A stretch of 64,000 bases of DNA from assembly GCA_019358945.1 (NCBI GenBank), contig JAHHIE010000004.1, positions 124,001-188,000 on the forward strand, written 5' to 3'. The translations under genes were made by a program, and so were the position numbers. The notes beneath the pieces are model-generated. The model worked only from the letters and a program-made list of their open reading frames with translations, had not been told where the DNA came from and searched no databases. Source of the DNA: Stenomitos rutilans HA7619-LM2 (GTDB taxonomy: Bacteria > Cyanobacteriota > Cyanobacteriia > Leptolyngbyales > Leptolyngbyaceae). Shown one piece after another: positions 38,118-46,893 of this stretch (within the stretch, counting starts at the first letter, position 1; each line of letters starts with the position of its first letter).

Positions 38118-38753
38118 TTAAAAACCTACCAATTTTGCCTCCCGACTCCTGTAGCTTGCTTCTGCTTTGCGGTATTCCGACTTCTGACTTCTGACTCCTA
38201 CCTTCTCAATCACTGCTGCCGCTTCAGCCAAATCCGCCGTCATGTAATGAGGTACGCGATCGACTGATAGTAGCCACTCCGTCTCATTCCCATTATTCAG
38301 CAGCACCGTCTGACAACCAGCATTACGACCCGCTTCCACATCGTTGAGAATATCGCCAATAAACCAGGAAGCAGTTAGATCAATCCCATGATCACGAGCC
38401 GCTTGCATGAGCAAGCCAGGGGCAGGTTTACGGCATTCGCAGGCGATCGCATAGTCCATCACAGTACCATCTGGATGATGAGGGCAGTAATAAAAGCCAT
38501 CCAACGACACATCAAACGGTGCCAACAACGCCTGCAAACGCTGTTCTACTTCTGCTAACGCCGATTCAGAAAAGTAACCGCGTGCCACACCAGATTGGTT
38601 AGAGATGACAATCAGTTGATATCCCATCTGATGCAACTGTTGTAGTCCTATCCCTGCACCTGCCACTAAACGCATCTGTGCCGGATCAACGTTGTATGGA
38701 ACATCTTCAATCAACGTCCCATCCTTATCCAAAAACACCGCTTGATTCATCAT
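38118..38753 (-). CDS. gmhB: D-glycero-beta-D-manno-heptose 1,7-bisphosphate 7-phosphatase (HAD-IIIA)
   Basis: 211 residues. HAD motif I FLDKDGTLIEDVPYN, motif II VISNQSGVARG, zinc loop CPHHPDG...CECRKP (Cys-His-Cys-Cys), and motif IV FIGDILNDVEAG are all present, as in GmhB. It removes the 7-phosphate from heptose 1,7-bisphosphate, feeding nucleotidyl transfer. The last 26 or so residues (after VIEKVG) are not family-like and are encoded by gaagtcagaagtc-type intergenic repeat DNA, so the C-terminus appears extended by readthrough into a repeat. Two adjacent ATGs start the gene. Confidence 0.9.
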   Translation of the reverse strand: MMNQAVFLDKDGTLIEDVPYNVDPAQMRLVAGAGIGLQQLHQMGYQLIVISNQSGVARGYFSESALAEVEQRLQALLAPFDVSLDGFYYCPHHPDGTVMDYAIACECRKPAPGLLMQAARDHGIDLTASWFIGDILNDVEAGRNAGCQTVLLNNGNETEWLLSVDRVPHYMTADLAEAAAVIEKVGVRSQKSEYRKAEASYRSREAKLVGF

Positions 38754-38931
38754 CGTCTTGCATTCATCCCCATCTGCATTCCACCCATTTCATCCTTCAT
38801 CCCTCACTTCAGCTATCAGCCATCAGCGTAGAGTTTCCTCCTGACTCTTGACTTCTGACTTCTAAAAACTCACAACTCACAACTAAAAACTCACAACTCT
38901 CCCCATGCCTCACCCCTTACGCCTCACCCCT
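38754..38931. repeat. Intergenic simple repeats (gacttct / aactcaca type)
   Basis: 178 bp between gmhB and the SDR. Positions about 38,830-38,905 consist of ttgacttctgacttct and aactcacaactcacaact-like tandem heptamer-type repeats, a kind common between genes of filamentous cyanobacteria. Confidence 0.6.
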
Positions 38932-39660
38932 CTAAGGCCAGGATGATTCTTGCATCGGCAATACCATCACTTCAGGAATGACCGTTCCATCGGGTTGAGA
39001 CAGCACATAGCGAATGGTATCGGCAACATTTTTAGGATCTTGAAGTTTGTCTAGGGGCGTATCGGGAAAGCGATCGAGAATAAAAGGTGTTTGCATCCCA
39101 CCCGCAATGACAGCCGTGACTTTAATGCCATGCGGTCTGGCTTCCACATGCAGAGCATGGCTAAAGCCTAAAAGCCCCCATTTGCTTGCATGATACGCAG
39201 AGGCATTTGCCCAGGTACGCTTTGATGCAGTGGAAGCAATGTTGACAATATGTCCCCGGCCTTGTTGCTGCATGGTGGGTAACACCTGCTTTGAGAGGAC
39301 AAAGGGCGCACGCAAATTGACGGCTAGAACGCGATCCCACTCTGCGATCGTCAATTCATCGACGGGCAAGGTCACATCAGTTCCCGCGTTGTTAATCAAA
39401 ATATCCAGATGCCCAAATTCCTGAATAATTTGCTCAACAGCGGCGTCTACCTGCTGTTCATCGCAGACATTTAACCGTAAGGCTTTGGCTTTGCCACCAT
39501 CGGCCTGAATTTCTGATGCAACGGTTTCGGCCAGTTCTTCACGCAGATCCGCCACGATCGCGATCGCGCCTTCAGCACCCAGCATGCGACAAATGGCTTC
39601 ACCCAACCCACGCGCACCACCCGTCACTAAAGCAACTTTTCCGGTTAATTCGTTCATCAT
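38932..39660 (-). CDS. Short-chain dehydrogenase/reductase
   Basis: Start chosen at the ATG at 39660 behind GAAGGA; the frame extends 10 codons further upstream. 242 residues of classical SDR: TGGARGLGEAICRML cofactor loop, LINNAGTD, catalytic Ser in VNIASTAS, and SAYHASKWG (Tyr-Lys). The sequence is of the 3-oxoacyl-ACP reductase/glucose dehydrogenase class. It lacks features of the extended SDR epimerase HldD, so it should not be read as the ADP-heptose epimerase. It lies 26 bp after the GT4-GmhA fusion and is cotranscribed by position. Confidence 0.88.
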   Translation of the reverse strand: MMNELTGKVALVTGGARGLGEAICRMLGAEGAIAIVADLREELAETVASEIQADGGKAKALRLNVCDEQQVDAAVEQIIQEFGHLDILINNAGTDVTLPVDELTIAEWDRVLAVNLRAPFVLSKQVLPTMQQQGRGHIVNIASTASKRTWANASAYHASKWGLLGFSHALHVEARPHGIKVTAVIAGGMQTPFILDRFPDTPLDKLQDPKNVADTIRYVLSQPDGTVIPEVMVLPMQESSWP

Positions 39661-39686
39661 GTCGGTTCCTTCACTAGTCATGCTTG

Positions 39687-41633
39687 TCAATAGCCAATTG
39701 AGGCTGAGAATTGATCCGGCGCGATCGCCTTACCAAGCTGCCTTTCCACTGCCTCAAAAATATGAGGTGAAGGCTGATGGTTTACAACCGTTGATGGTTC
39801 TGTGATAAACCATTCTTCCACCAACTCACAGAGAAGGTGAATCATCACAATATGTACCTCTTGAATGTGTTGCGGTTCTGACGATGGCACCAACAGGCAG
39901 TGATCTACCAGCGATCGCACGTCACCACCATCTCCACCCAAAAGGGCAATTGTATGCATTCCCTGTACTTTCGCAGCCGCAACCGCCTGCACGATATTCT
40001 GCGATCGTCCGCTGGTGCTAATGCCAATCAGCACATCACCCGCTTTACCAAAGGCTTCCACCTGACGCGCAAAGACGTTTTCATAACCCACATCGTTTGA
40101 CCAGGCCGTTAACACAGCGCTATCTGCCGTCAACGCCATTGCTGGAAAGCCCGGTCGCTTCTGGCACTTAAAGCGACCCACAAACTCTGCTGCACAATGT
40201 TGAGCGTCTGCCGCACTGCCCCCGTTTCCGCAAAGCAGCACTTTATCGCCCCGCTGAAAGCACTCACTTAACAGGGCGGCCGCCTCTAAAATGGAACCCT
40301 GTAGTGTTTGTCGAGAGGTTCGCAGTGCCGTTAATGCTCCATCGAAGCCGCGATCGATCAATGCTAATGCATGAGTAGCATACTGCTGCTCTGGCTGGTT
40401 TTCAACAATGACGCGCTCATAAAGACTTGCCATTGCGGTTGCAACCGTTTGCCAGGTGAACAGTTCATTGGCACGCTTAATGGCTTGCTGCCGAAAGGTC
40501 GCGAGCAATTGAGGCTGTTGATATAGATACGCCAACCGTTCTGCGATCGCGGTCGGCTCGTTGGGTGGCACCAGATATCCCGTTTCGCCATCCCGCACGG
40601 TGAATTTAATGCCCCCCACATTCGCACCAATCACGGGTGTGCCACACGCCATTGCTTCGATCGGCGTAATGCCAAATGGCTCGTACCAGGGCGTGGTGAT
40701 AAACACATCCGCTGCGCTGTAGTAGTACTTCAGCACCTCGCGGCCCTGACGACCCACAAACGTAACGCGATCGGCCACTCCTGTTTCAACGGCGATCGTT
40801 TTCAACCGTGTTACTTCGGTCGTAATGCGCGAGTCAAAATCGTTTGCGTCGCCCCCGACAATAATTAATTGTGCAGGGGTTTGGTGTTCCTGAATTAAAT
40901 ACGCCAGACTTCGAATGACGGTATCAATTCCTTTGCGAGGCACCATACGACCCAATTGCAAAATGACACGCTCATCGGCAGGCAATCCTAAAGCAACACG
41001 GGCTAATGGCTTACTGAGCGGCTCAAACTCCATTGGATTGAAACCACAGGGAATGATGACGATCTTATTGGGATCAGCCTGGTAAAGACGACATAAATCA
41101 TCCTCATCTTGAGGGCATTCGGCAATGATGGCATCCGCTTCAGCCGCAATCCGGTCTTCAATCGCAAAGCGCTCATCGGGAAATTCATCCGCTTTGCCTT
41201 GATGCAAACGCCGCACTCGTCCCAGAGCATGAAACGTCATCACAAAGGGAATGCCTAGCTGTTGCTTGACATCAGCCGCCACCAAGCCCGACATCCAAAA
41301 GTTGGCATGGATGAGGTCATAGGGTGTTGATTGGCGCTTGCAAAACTGAAGCACATACGCCGTGAACTCTGCTATATAGGGCAACAAGTCTTCTTTTCGA
41401 ACATGCGTTGCTGGCCCCGCAGGCACATGAATTAAGCGCACGCCATCAACCCAATCAGCCACGTCTGGCAAGAGCGTATGATCGCGTCGTGTAAAGACAT
41501 CCACTGCGTATCCCATTGTAGCTAGATGCTTTGCAAGCTGCCCAACATAGACATTCTGCCCACCACTGTCCACACCACCCAGCACACCAAACGGGGAAGC
41601 GTGCTCACTAATCAATGCAAGTCGCCTTTTCAT
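39687..41633 (-). CDS. GT4 glycosyltransferase fused to GmhA-type sedoheptulose-7-phosphate isomerase
   Basis: Start at the ATG at 41633, overlapping the upstream stop as ATGA; the frame is open further upstream. 648 residues. Residues 1-415: GT4 domain of the sucrose-synthase-like class (LGGVDSGGQNVYVGQLA, LQLGRMVPRKGIDTVI, PWYEPFGITPIEAMACG with the E-x7-E pair). Residues 445-615: SIS domain with the GmhA hallmark CGNGGSAADAQHCAAEFVGR, TADSAVLTAWSNDVG, GISTSGRS and EPQHIQEVHIVMIHLLCE. The isomerase makes heptose 7-phosphate from sedoheptulose 7-phosphate, the substrate of the kinase in the same cluster. Joining it to a transferase couples the first and a later step. Confidence 0.9.
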   Translation of the reverse strand: MKRRLALISEHASPFGVLGGVDSGGQNVYVGQLAKHLATMGYAVDVFTRRDHTLLPDVADWVDGVRLIHVPAGPATHVRKEDLLPYIAEFTAYVLQFCKRQSTPYDLIHANFWMSGLVAADVKQQLGIPFVMTFHALGRVRRLHQGKADEFPDERFAIEDRIAAEADAIIAECPQDEDDLCRLYQADPNKIVIIPCGFNPMEFEPLSKPLARVALGLPADERVILQLGRMVPRKGIDTVIRSLAYLIQEHQTPAQLIIVGGDANDFDSRITTEVTRLKTIAVETGVADRVTFVGRQGREVLKYYYSAADVFITTPWYEPFGITPIEAMACGTPVIGANVGGIKFTVRDGETGYLVPPNEPTAIAERLAYLYQQPQLLATFRQQAIKRANELFTWQTVATAMASLYERVIVENQPEQQYATHALALIDRGFDGALTALRTSRQTLQGSILEAAALLSECFQRGDKVLLCGNGGSAADAQHCAAEFVGRFKCQKRPGFPAMALTADSAVLTAWSNDVGYENVFARQVEAFGKAGDVLIGISTSGRSQNIVQAVAAAKVQGMHTIALLGGDGGDVRSLVDHCLLVPSSEPQHIQEVHIVMIHLLCELVEEWFITEPSTVVNHQPSPHIFEAVERQLGKAIAPDQFSASIGY

Positions 41634-42622
41634 ACGCCACCTCGTACTAACGTCTGGACTGTTGAGGCAAGTTGCCGTTCTCCCTGCCCGGTCACTAGCG
41701 CAAAAGCAGCATTCCACTCACGCGTAAAGCGCTGGATGTTGAACCGTGCTTCCGCATAATGACGAGCACCCTGGCTCAAACGGTGCGCCTCTGCTGGATC
41801 GTCCAGCAATTGCTGCATTTTCTCTATTAGACGATCGACGTTTGTATCCACATAGCCAGAAACACCGTTTTCAACCACCGTGACCATCTCAGTCGTCGCT
41901 AAACCGACGATCGGCATGCCAATCATCATGGCTTCACAGACCGCTAACCCCAGACTCGTATACCGAATGGGATTAAAGAAGAACCGATACTGCGCTTGAA
42001 ACGCATGCAATTGAGCGTGGGGAATTTCACCCAAGCCATCACCCTGGGTGCCCATGCCGACTAAATCCAGGGGCACCTGCTGTCGCACACGCTCGAAAAT
42101 ATCTGCACCCAACCGACGACCGCGCGATCGCAGCCCATTGACAATGACTAAACCGCGATCGAGTTCACCCGTATACGGCACCTCTGGCACCATAACTCCA
42201 TGTTCAATTACACAAGTGGGTGTGCGACCGCTATCCCACATCAAGGCATTAAACGGTGTGACGTGAACCAATAGGACGTTTGGATCATCAACTGGATGGC
42301 GTGTGTTCGTGGGATGTTCCTGCGGAGGATCGTGCTCTAAATAAAGACGCGGAAGCTGACGTTGGGCTGCCGAGAGAATGTCGTACTGATCCTCCTGATA
42401 GTTTTTGCGCGATTGAAACAGCACACAGTCAAACTCCAGATCACGTACTGCTTCAGCAGGCACATTATGCACCGTGTCAGACCACGGAAAGCCTGCTAAG
42501 CGCCCACCGTAACCTTCGGGATAACCTGGCTTTACAGGCAAATAAAATTGATGATGGGATTGAGTCAAATAGTAAAGATAGCTCCCATGTACATGCCAGA
42601 TTAAAATGCGTAGTGGGCGCAT
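41630..42622 (-). CDS. Glycosyltransferase family 4-like
   Basis: 330 residues from the ATG at 42622 (MRPLRILIWHVHGSYLYYL); an in-frame ATG at 42640 gives six more residues and cannot be excluded. GT-B fold, with the donor-side segment YTSLGLAVCEAMMIGMPIVGL (E-containing GT4 motif) and MVTVVENGVSGYVDTNVDRL. Short N-terminal domain. First gene of the coupled set that continues into the GT4-GmhA fusion, with ATGA overlap. Substrate unknown. Confidence 0.85.
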   Translation of the reverse strand: MRPLRILIWHVHGSYLYYLTQSHHQFYLPVKPGYPEGYGGRLAGFPWSDTVHNVPAEAVRDLEFDCVLFQSRKNYQEDQYDILSAAQRQLPRLYLEHDPPQEHPTNTRHPVDDPNVLLVHVTPFNALMWDSGRTPTCVIEHGVMVPEVPYTGELDRGLVIVNGLRSRGRRLGADIFERVRQQVPLDLVGMGTQGDGLGEIPHAQLHAFQAQYRFFFNPIRYTSLGLAVCEAMMIGMPIVGLATTEMVTVVENGVSGYVDTNVDRLIEKMQQLLDDPAEAHRLSQGARHYAEARFNIQRFTREWNAAFALVTGQGERQLASTVQTLVRGGV

Positions 42623-42713
42623 GAATGTCATCCAAATCAATAATTGTTGACTTTAAAGGCAGGGCGAACCGCAGTTGATCCGTCACCAAACCTCACTGCA
42701 TAGTTCATCGTTA

Positions 42714-43988
42714 CTATTTATGATGAACGGCTGCATGACAAGATTCATCGGATGTTTGCCCAAGATACGAGTGATCCCAGTGTTCAACGACTGTGCATTT
42801 GCACAACTTGCTAGCATCACCCTGAAACGATCGCAAAAAAAGCGCCAAACGAATTTGCATAGCATCATCAAAACGACGTGGATCAAGCCCGGTAAGCGAG
42901 GTAATTTTTTCTAAGCGGTAACTCAAGGTATTGCGGTGAATTGTCAGCCGACTTGCTGTTGTGGAAAGACAACAATTTTCAAAAAAGAAGACATCCAACG
43001 TTTCAAGCAGCTCCATTTCTTGATCAAGCGGACTCAGCAGGTATTTAGCCAGATCAATTTTGGTACGTTCGTGGGAAAGACCAACAAACGCTGCAATGCC
43101 TAAGCCATCTAAGCAATGAACCTGATTTTGACCAGAGAACCGCTTTCCCAACGATAAAGCCGCTCGTGCATCCTGGTATGAAGCTGCCAACCCTTTCAAT
43201 GTGGGATGATAACGACCAATCCCAATATTGATGGTGGTTTGCGTCTCACCGCGCAAGCGATCGAGTAAAGCCGCTCCAGCCCGTTTCAACGCAATAAGAT
43301 TGGCCCAGGATGGATCGACGTGCTTTGGCTCATCGTCACGACTCGTCCATGCAGCTAAATCTTGCGTACTGCTAGCTTTCAGCACAGCAATTTCGCCATC
43401 CCCAATGTACGCACAAATGGTGTCGTTGGGTAGGTGAAAAAAGCGCACGATGCTACTGATGACAAGCTGTGCCCGTCGCAAAATTTGGGCTGATGGTTCA
43501 AACTCTCTGAGCGCGATCGTAGACAGAATGTAGTCTGCAGCATCAATTAGAATGACAGCACGCGGACGAGAGAGATCCATCCCCAGGATTTGCCCCTCTC
43601 GCAGCAGATCCATTTCACTAGCGTTTGACCCACGTAATAGATCATGAATAAATTTATTTTTAAGCTCATGCTGATTGAGTTGCGCTGTTGTGGTCACTTG
43701 GCGAAGCATCAACTCTACTAACATCTGCGCCGGACGAAACGAAATGGCTTCACTTTCTGCCGAAGGGGTAATGAGTACCTTCCCCTCCTGCCCGTTGAAA
43801 TGAATGGGAATGCACAGAGTATTGACGTCCTTAGTGGCGACGATCGTATGAGGTGAACCTAACAACTCATTGGGTTTGCTGGTTGTCACAGTTTCACCTT
43901 GAGCATTCAACACTGAAACTTCTGCTGCTAAGAGTTGAGCTAACCGTTCTGCAATGGCAGTTGCAACTTGCTCAAATGGAGGAGTCAT
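42714..43988 (-). CDS. CdaR/PucR-family transcription regulator
   Basis: 424 residues. N-terminal sugar-diacid-recognition-like domain (about 1-120; VATAIAERLAQLLAAEVSVLN), central GGDEF-like domain (about 140-290; NIGIGRYHPTLKGLAASYQDA), and C-terminal PucR-type helix-turn-helix (about 325-390; TASRLTIHRNTLSYRLEKI). Start ATG at 43988 has AAGGAG 8 nt upstream and overlaps the GT9 stop as ATGA, so the regulator is translated with a glycosyltransferase. It is likely to respond to a small carboxylate or sugar acid and to control the cluster, including itself (inference). Confidence 0.87.
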   Translation of the reverse strand: MTPPFEQVATAIAERLAQLLAAEVSVLNAQGETVTTSKPNELLGSPHTIVATKDVNTLCIPIHFNGQEGKVLITPSAESEAISFRPAQMLVELMLRQVTTTAQLNQHELKNKFIHDLLRGSNASEMDLLREGQILGMDLSRPRAVILIDAADYILSTIALREFEPSAQILRRAQLVISSIVRFFHLPNDTICAYIGDGEIAVLKASSTQDLAAWTSRDDEPKHVDPSWANLIALKRAGAALLDRLRGETQTTINIGIGRYHPTLKGLAASYQDARAALSLGKRFSGQNQVHCLDGLGIAAFVGLSHERTKIDLAKYLLSPLDQEMELLETLDVFFFENCCLSTTASRLTIHRNTLSYRLEKITSLTGLDPRRFDDAMQIRLALFLRSFQGDASKLCKCTVVEHWDHSYLGQTSDESCHAAVHHK

Positions 43989-45082
43989 ACGGATACTCCT
44001 TTGTTCTGTTCCAGGTGTGATGCTGTAGAAGGGGAATTCCTAAAAACAGACGACCGTTGTAAAAGTATTTCTGCCTGAACAATCGCATCTTCCAATGTCC
44101 CACCGTTAGAAGTGTCGATCACCCGATGCTGAGTACGATCTAATGGTGCCCACCGCTTTGGATCAGAAGCTGTAAAGATTACCACGCTAGGTACTTGAAG
44201 CGCTGCTGCCAGGTGTGAAACGCCTGTATCATTGCAAACCAACAAGCAAGCCCCTTTGAGTAGAACAGCCAGCGCACCTAAGCTGGTACAACCTGAAACA
44301 TTAATCGACGCAGCTTGCATAAACCTGGCAACTGCTTGCGTTAATGGCAATTCTTCTGACGATCCAGTCAGCACAATTTGATACCCTCGCCGCGCCAATA
44401 CATCCGCCAGCAGCGCAAATCGTTTTGGAGACCAACGACGATCGGCAGTACTGGCACCCGGATGAATGCAGATGTAATGGCCCTGACGAAGTAAAGCAAT
44501 TGATTCGATCGCAGCCATTGCCCGATAATCATCCTCGTCGAGTGGAAATTCTAACGCTTCACCCTGAGAAGGGAAGCCCAAAAAATCCATTAACCGCACA
44601 TAACGCCGTGCTTCTGACTCGTTGTCAACATACGGCAAAAAGCTCTTTGGATCAGGGCAATATTGATCAGGCAGAAAAAAGCCAGCCGTATGCTTTGCAC
44701 CAAGCAAGACGGTCAATGGATTCGTAATCAGGCCACTACCATGCAGTTGTAGCGCCAGGTCGAAGCGTTGATTTTGTGCTGCTGCAAGGAACGATGGAAG
44801 CTGCTGAAGGTGAGGTGTTTGCTCTGGCAAGCCTGGGTATCCCGGAAAAGCCAGCAAGGCATCAAGATACTGATGAAAACGATGCACCAATGCTTGCGTC
44901 TGTGGCAATCCCACTAGCGTGATGTGTGCTTGTGGCAAAGCAGCACGCAACGATCGCAGCGCCGGGATCAAACAGAGGAAATCACCCAGGCCCTCAAGCG
45001 ATCGCACCACTGCAATACGTCTAAAATTAGCAAGAGCATCGCTGTTGAAAACTGCGCCTCTTGAAGGCATTCGATAGGGCAT
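43985..45082 (-). CDS. GT9 heptosyltransferase-like glycosyltransferase
   Basis: 365 residues from the ATG at 45082; a TTG at 45097 and an ATG at 45070 are alternatives. N-terminal VVRSLEGLGDFLCLIPALRSL, inter-domain IHPGASTADRRWSPKRFA, and donor-site CNDTGVSHLAAALQVPS. All are typical of GT9 enzymes, though it is more distant from the other GT9 domains in the cluster. It heads the minus-strand run, so the operon promoter probably lies in 45,083-45,310. Confidence 0.86.
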   Translation of the reverse strand: MPYRMPSRGAVFNSDALANFRRIAVVRSLEGLGDFLCLIPALRSLRAALPQAHITLVGLPQTQALVHRFHQYLDALLAFPGYPGLPEQTPHLQQLPSFLAAAQNQRFDLALQLHGSGLITNPLTVLLGAKHTAGFFLPDQYCPDPKSFLPYVDNESEARRYVRLMDFLGFPSQGEALEFPLDEDDYRAMAAIESIALLRQGHYICIHPGASTADRRWSPKRFALLADVLARRGYQIVLTGSSEELPLTQAVARFMQAASINVSGCTSLGALAVLLKGACLLVCNDTGVSHLAAALQVPSVVIFTASDPKRWAPLDRTQHRVIDTSNGGTLEDAIVQAEILLQRSSVFRNSPSTASHLEQNKGVSV

Positions 45083-45245
45083 AATCGCTTTATTCAATTC
45101 AATTCATTCGCTAGATGTTCAGCAGCTTAGCGGTTTCACGGGGTTTTCACATCTATCTGTAGATTTAAATTTGATGGATGCGGACGATTGAAACGTGCTT
45201 AGTGATCAGCAAAGGCAAGCCCAGTCACATCTGTTTATGATAAAT

Positions 45246-45269
45246 CGCCAGGAAACAGCTTTCCTGGCG
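45246..45269 (-). terminator. Candidate terminator hairpin after the DUF2231 gene
   Basis: Perfect 9-bp stem cgccaggaa (45246-45254) with ttcctggcg (45261-45269), 6-nt loop, 42 bp beyond the DUF2231 stop. Only a weak T-rich tail (gatttat) follows on the minus strand. Confidence 0.5.
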
Positions 45270-45310
45270 ACTAATGAGTTGAGTTTTGTCAGCCAGACTG
45301 AAGTCGATCG

Positions 45311-45832
45311 TTAAGGTCTGTGCCTACTGCCATAACCGATCACAGCAACCTTGTGGCGATAAACCAGTTCAGCACCGTACCAACCAGTAATACCAATCAA
45401 CGTTGCTACAAATAGTGAAATGACAAGCCCTGTCGGAAGAATTGCTCCTGTCTGGTTGCCCCACCGCAGAGCAAAACTCGCCAGTGATAAGGCAAGCACA
45501 GCTACATTGCCTACCATGTGTACCCAACCTGCCTGATGTTCGCGGACACGATCAATCTTCAAAAAATCTAGCATGCCTGTTGCGGCCGCTAAAAGACCTG
45601 TAACAATACCTGCACCAATGAGCCAAAACGATGCACGTGCCCAAAAAGCATCACCTGTAAGCCAGTAGCCAACGTCAGTTCCCAAAGCACCCGTTAAAAA
45701 CGCTATGGGAAAGGTAACAATTAATGGATGAAATGGATGTCCTGCGATCGCCACTGTGCTGGGCACACCGCTATCACGATATTCCTTTTCATCGCTTTCA
45801 ATCACAGGCGGAATGTTCGGTGTTTGGGTCAT
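45311..45832 (-). CDS. DUF2231 family membrane protein
   Basis: 173 residues. GHPFHPLIVTFPIAFLTGAL is the DUF2231 signature (conserved His-Pro pair preceding the first helix). Four transmembrane helices are apparent (about 34-56, 63-88, 100-120, 130-155). Family function is not established; members are frequent beside stress or haem/copper-related genes. First of a row of small stress-type genes. Confidence 0.85.
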   Translation of the reverse strand: MTQTPNIPPVIESDEKEYRDSGVPSTVAIAGHPFHPLIVTFPIAFLTGALGTDVGYWLTGDAFWARASFWLIGAGIVTGLLAAATGMLDFLKIDRVREHQAGWVHMVGNVAVLALSLASFALRWGNQTGAILPTGLVISLFVATLIGITGWYGAELVYRHKVAVIGYGSRHRP

Positions 45833-45944
45833 AGTTCTACCTCAAAGAATCGCGATCGGGTTAAAAACTGGCCTCTTCAGGTTCCGGCCTCAAAGCTCTT
45901 ACTCCTAAAGGGGATTACCTTTAGAAGATGTGGTTTCAGGGTAA

Positions 45945-46595
45945 TTAATTAACTGCACGAGCAGCCGCGTTAACCGCATCATCTGCCTTATCTTGGGCGT
46001 ATTCACCTGCGCGATCAAGTACTTTGTCAGCTTTGTTGACGGGTTCCTTAACACCACGAGAAACGTCATCACCGGCTGCTTTCACGTTTTGTTTAGCCTG
46101 GTCAAACGTGCGTGAAGCCTGTCCAGGTGCGCTCTTTACATTGCGCTCAAGGTTCTTAGAGCCACGCTCCCCAACCTCTTGCAGGCTTTCTTTAACATCA
46201 GCAGCAGTTTTGCCTAAGTCTTTACCGATGTTCTCAACACGCTCATTGATGGGTGTACCACTGCGATAGTTTTTAACGTATTGCTCAGGGCTGTCAATGC
46301 CCCTCTCGTTGATGTTACGTTCTACTTGATCCTTTAACGCTTTTGCTTTTGCATCAACGCTGCTTTTATCTGAACGGGTGGGATCAACATCATCAAAGTT
46401 GTTCATTCCACCTTTGTAAGGCTGCACTTGCCCAGGAGGATTGGGACTAGAACCGCTCGGAGCTTTTACTGATGCGGCATCAGTCGCAGTGGCACGGCTG
46501 CATGCAGTACTAAACAGCATCAGCACACTAACCGCTGCAGTTATCAAAATCCGTTCCAACTGGATATCCTTAAAGAAGGAAAAACCCTTGTTCAT
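45945..46595 (-). CDS. LEA-like lipoprotein
   Basis: 216 residues from the ATG at 46595 with TGGAG 7 nt upstream; the frame extends 12 codons further. Lipoprotein signal with lipobox LFSTAC (acylated Cys about residue 32). The mature part is hydrophilic: a Pro/Gly/Asn-rich stretch, then long Lys/Asp/Glu/Ala amphipathic helices (RTFDQAKQNVKAAGDDVSRG, DKADDAVNAAARAVN) as in LEA/apolipoprotein-like stress proteins. The start MNKGFSFFKDIQLERI aligns directly with the damaged paralogue at 46890-47428. Likely an envelope-attached desiccation or osmotic protectant. Confidence 0.78.
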   Translation of the reverse strand: MNKGFSFFKDIQLERILITAAVSVLMLFSTACSRATATDAASVKAPSGSSPNPPGQVQPYKGGMNNFDDVDPTRSDKSSVDAKAKALKDQVERNINERGIDSPEQYVKNYRSGTPINERVENIGKDLGKTAADVKESLQEVGERGSKNLERNVKSAPGQASRTFDQAKQNVKAAGDDVSRGVKEPVNKADKVLDRAGEYAQDKADDAVNAAARAVN

Positions 46596-46725
46596 TCTGT
46601 CACTCCATTGTTTGTTAATCATGCTGGTCAATGTTTACAACTGGTACTGAGTCAACCATCCTTAACAGCGTGGAAAAATTGTCCGTGAGCCTTTACATTA
46701 CGCTGTTAAAAGTGCAATGAAAACG

Positions 46726-46893
46726 CTAGGCGGTGTTTTAAAACCTCAATCGTTTCATTGCTGATAGCTTCTGCCCCCTTTCCTTGTATGCCCAAAGGGC
46801 CTTAACCACCCAATGCTAGGGGACTTTGAAGCTGGTTTGTAGGCTCCAAAATTTGGGAGTTGGGGGCTTCCGAGGGTTTTAAAACCGCCCTAG
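46726..46893. mobile_element. MITE-like element with ctaggcggtgttttaaaacctc-type inverted ends
   Basis: Left arm at 46726-46747 and right arm at 46872-46893 are inverted over about 20 bp with two small differences (core ggcggt-ttttaaaacc). The core shares ccctttgggcatacaa and the C-run/G-run modules with the element at 15.8 kb, in reverse orientation. The right arm supplies the stop codon of the frameshifted lipoprotein frame (cta at 46890-46892). No coding capacity. Confidence 0.65.

Noticed and set aside
38932-39660. SDR considered as the ADP-heptose 6-epimerase HldD
   Set aside because: It has the short classical SDR layout (SAYHASK, NNAG, about 242 residues), not the extended epimerase layout of HldD.
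39687-41633. Naming the GT4 half sucrose-phosphate synthase
   Set aside because: The sequence class is shared by many GT4 enzymes, the SPS phosphatase-like region is absent, and context points to a surface glycan.
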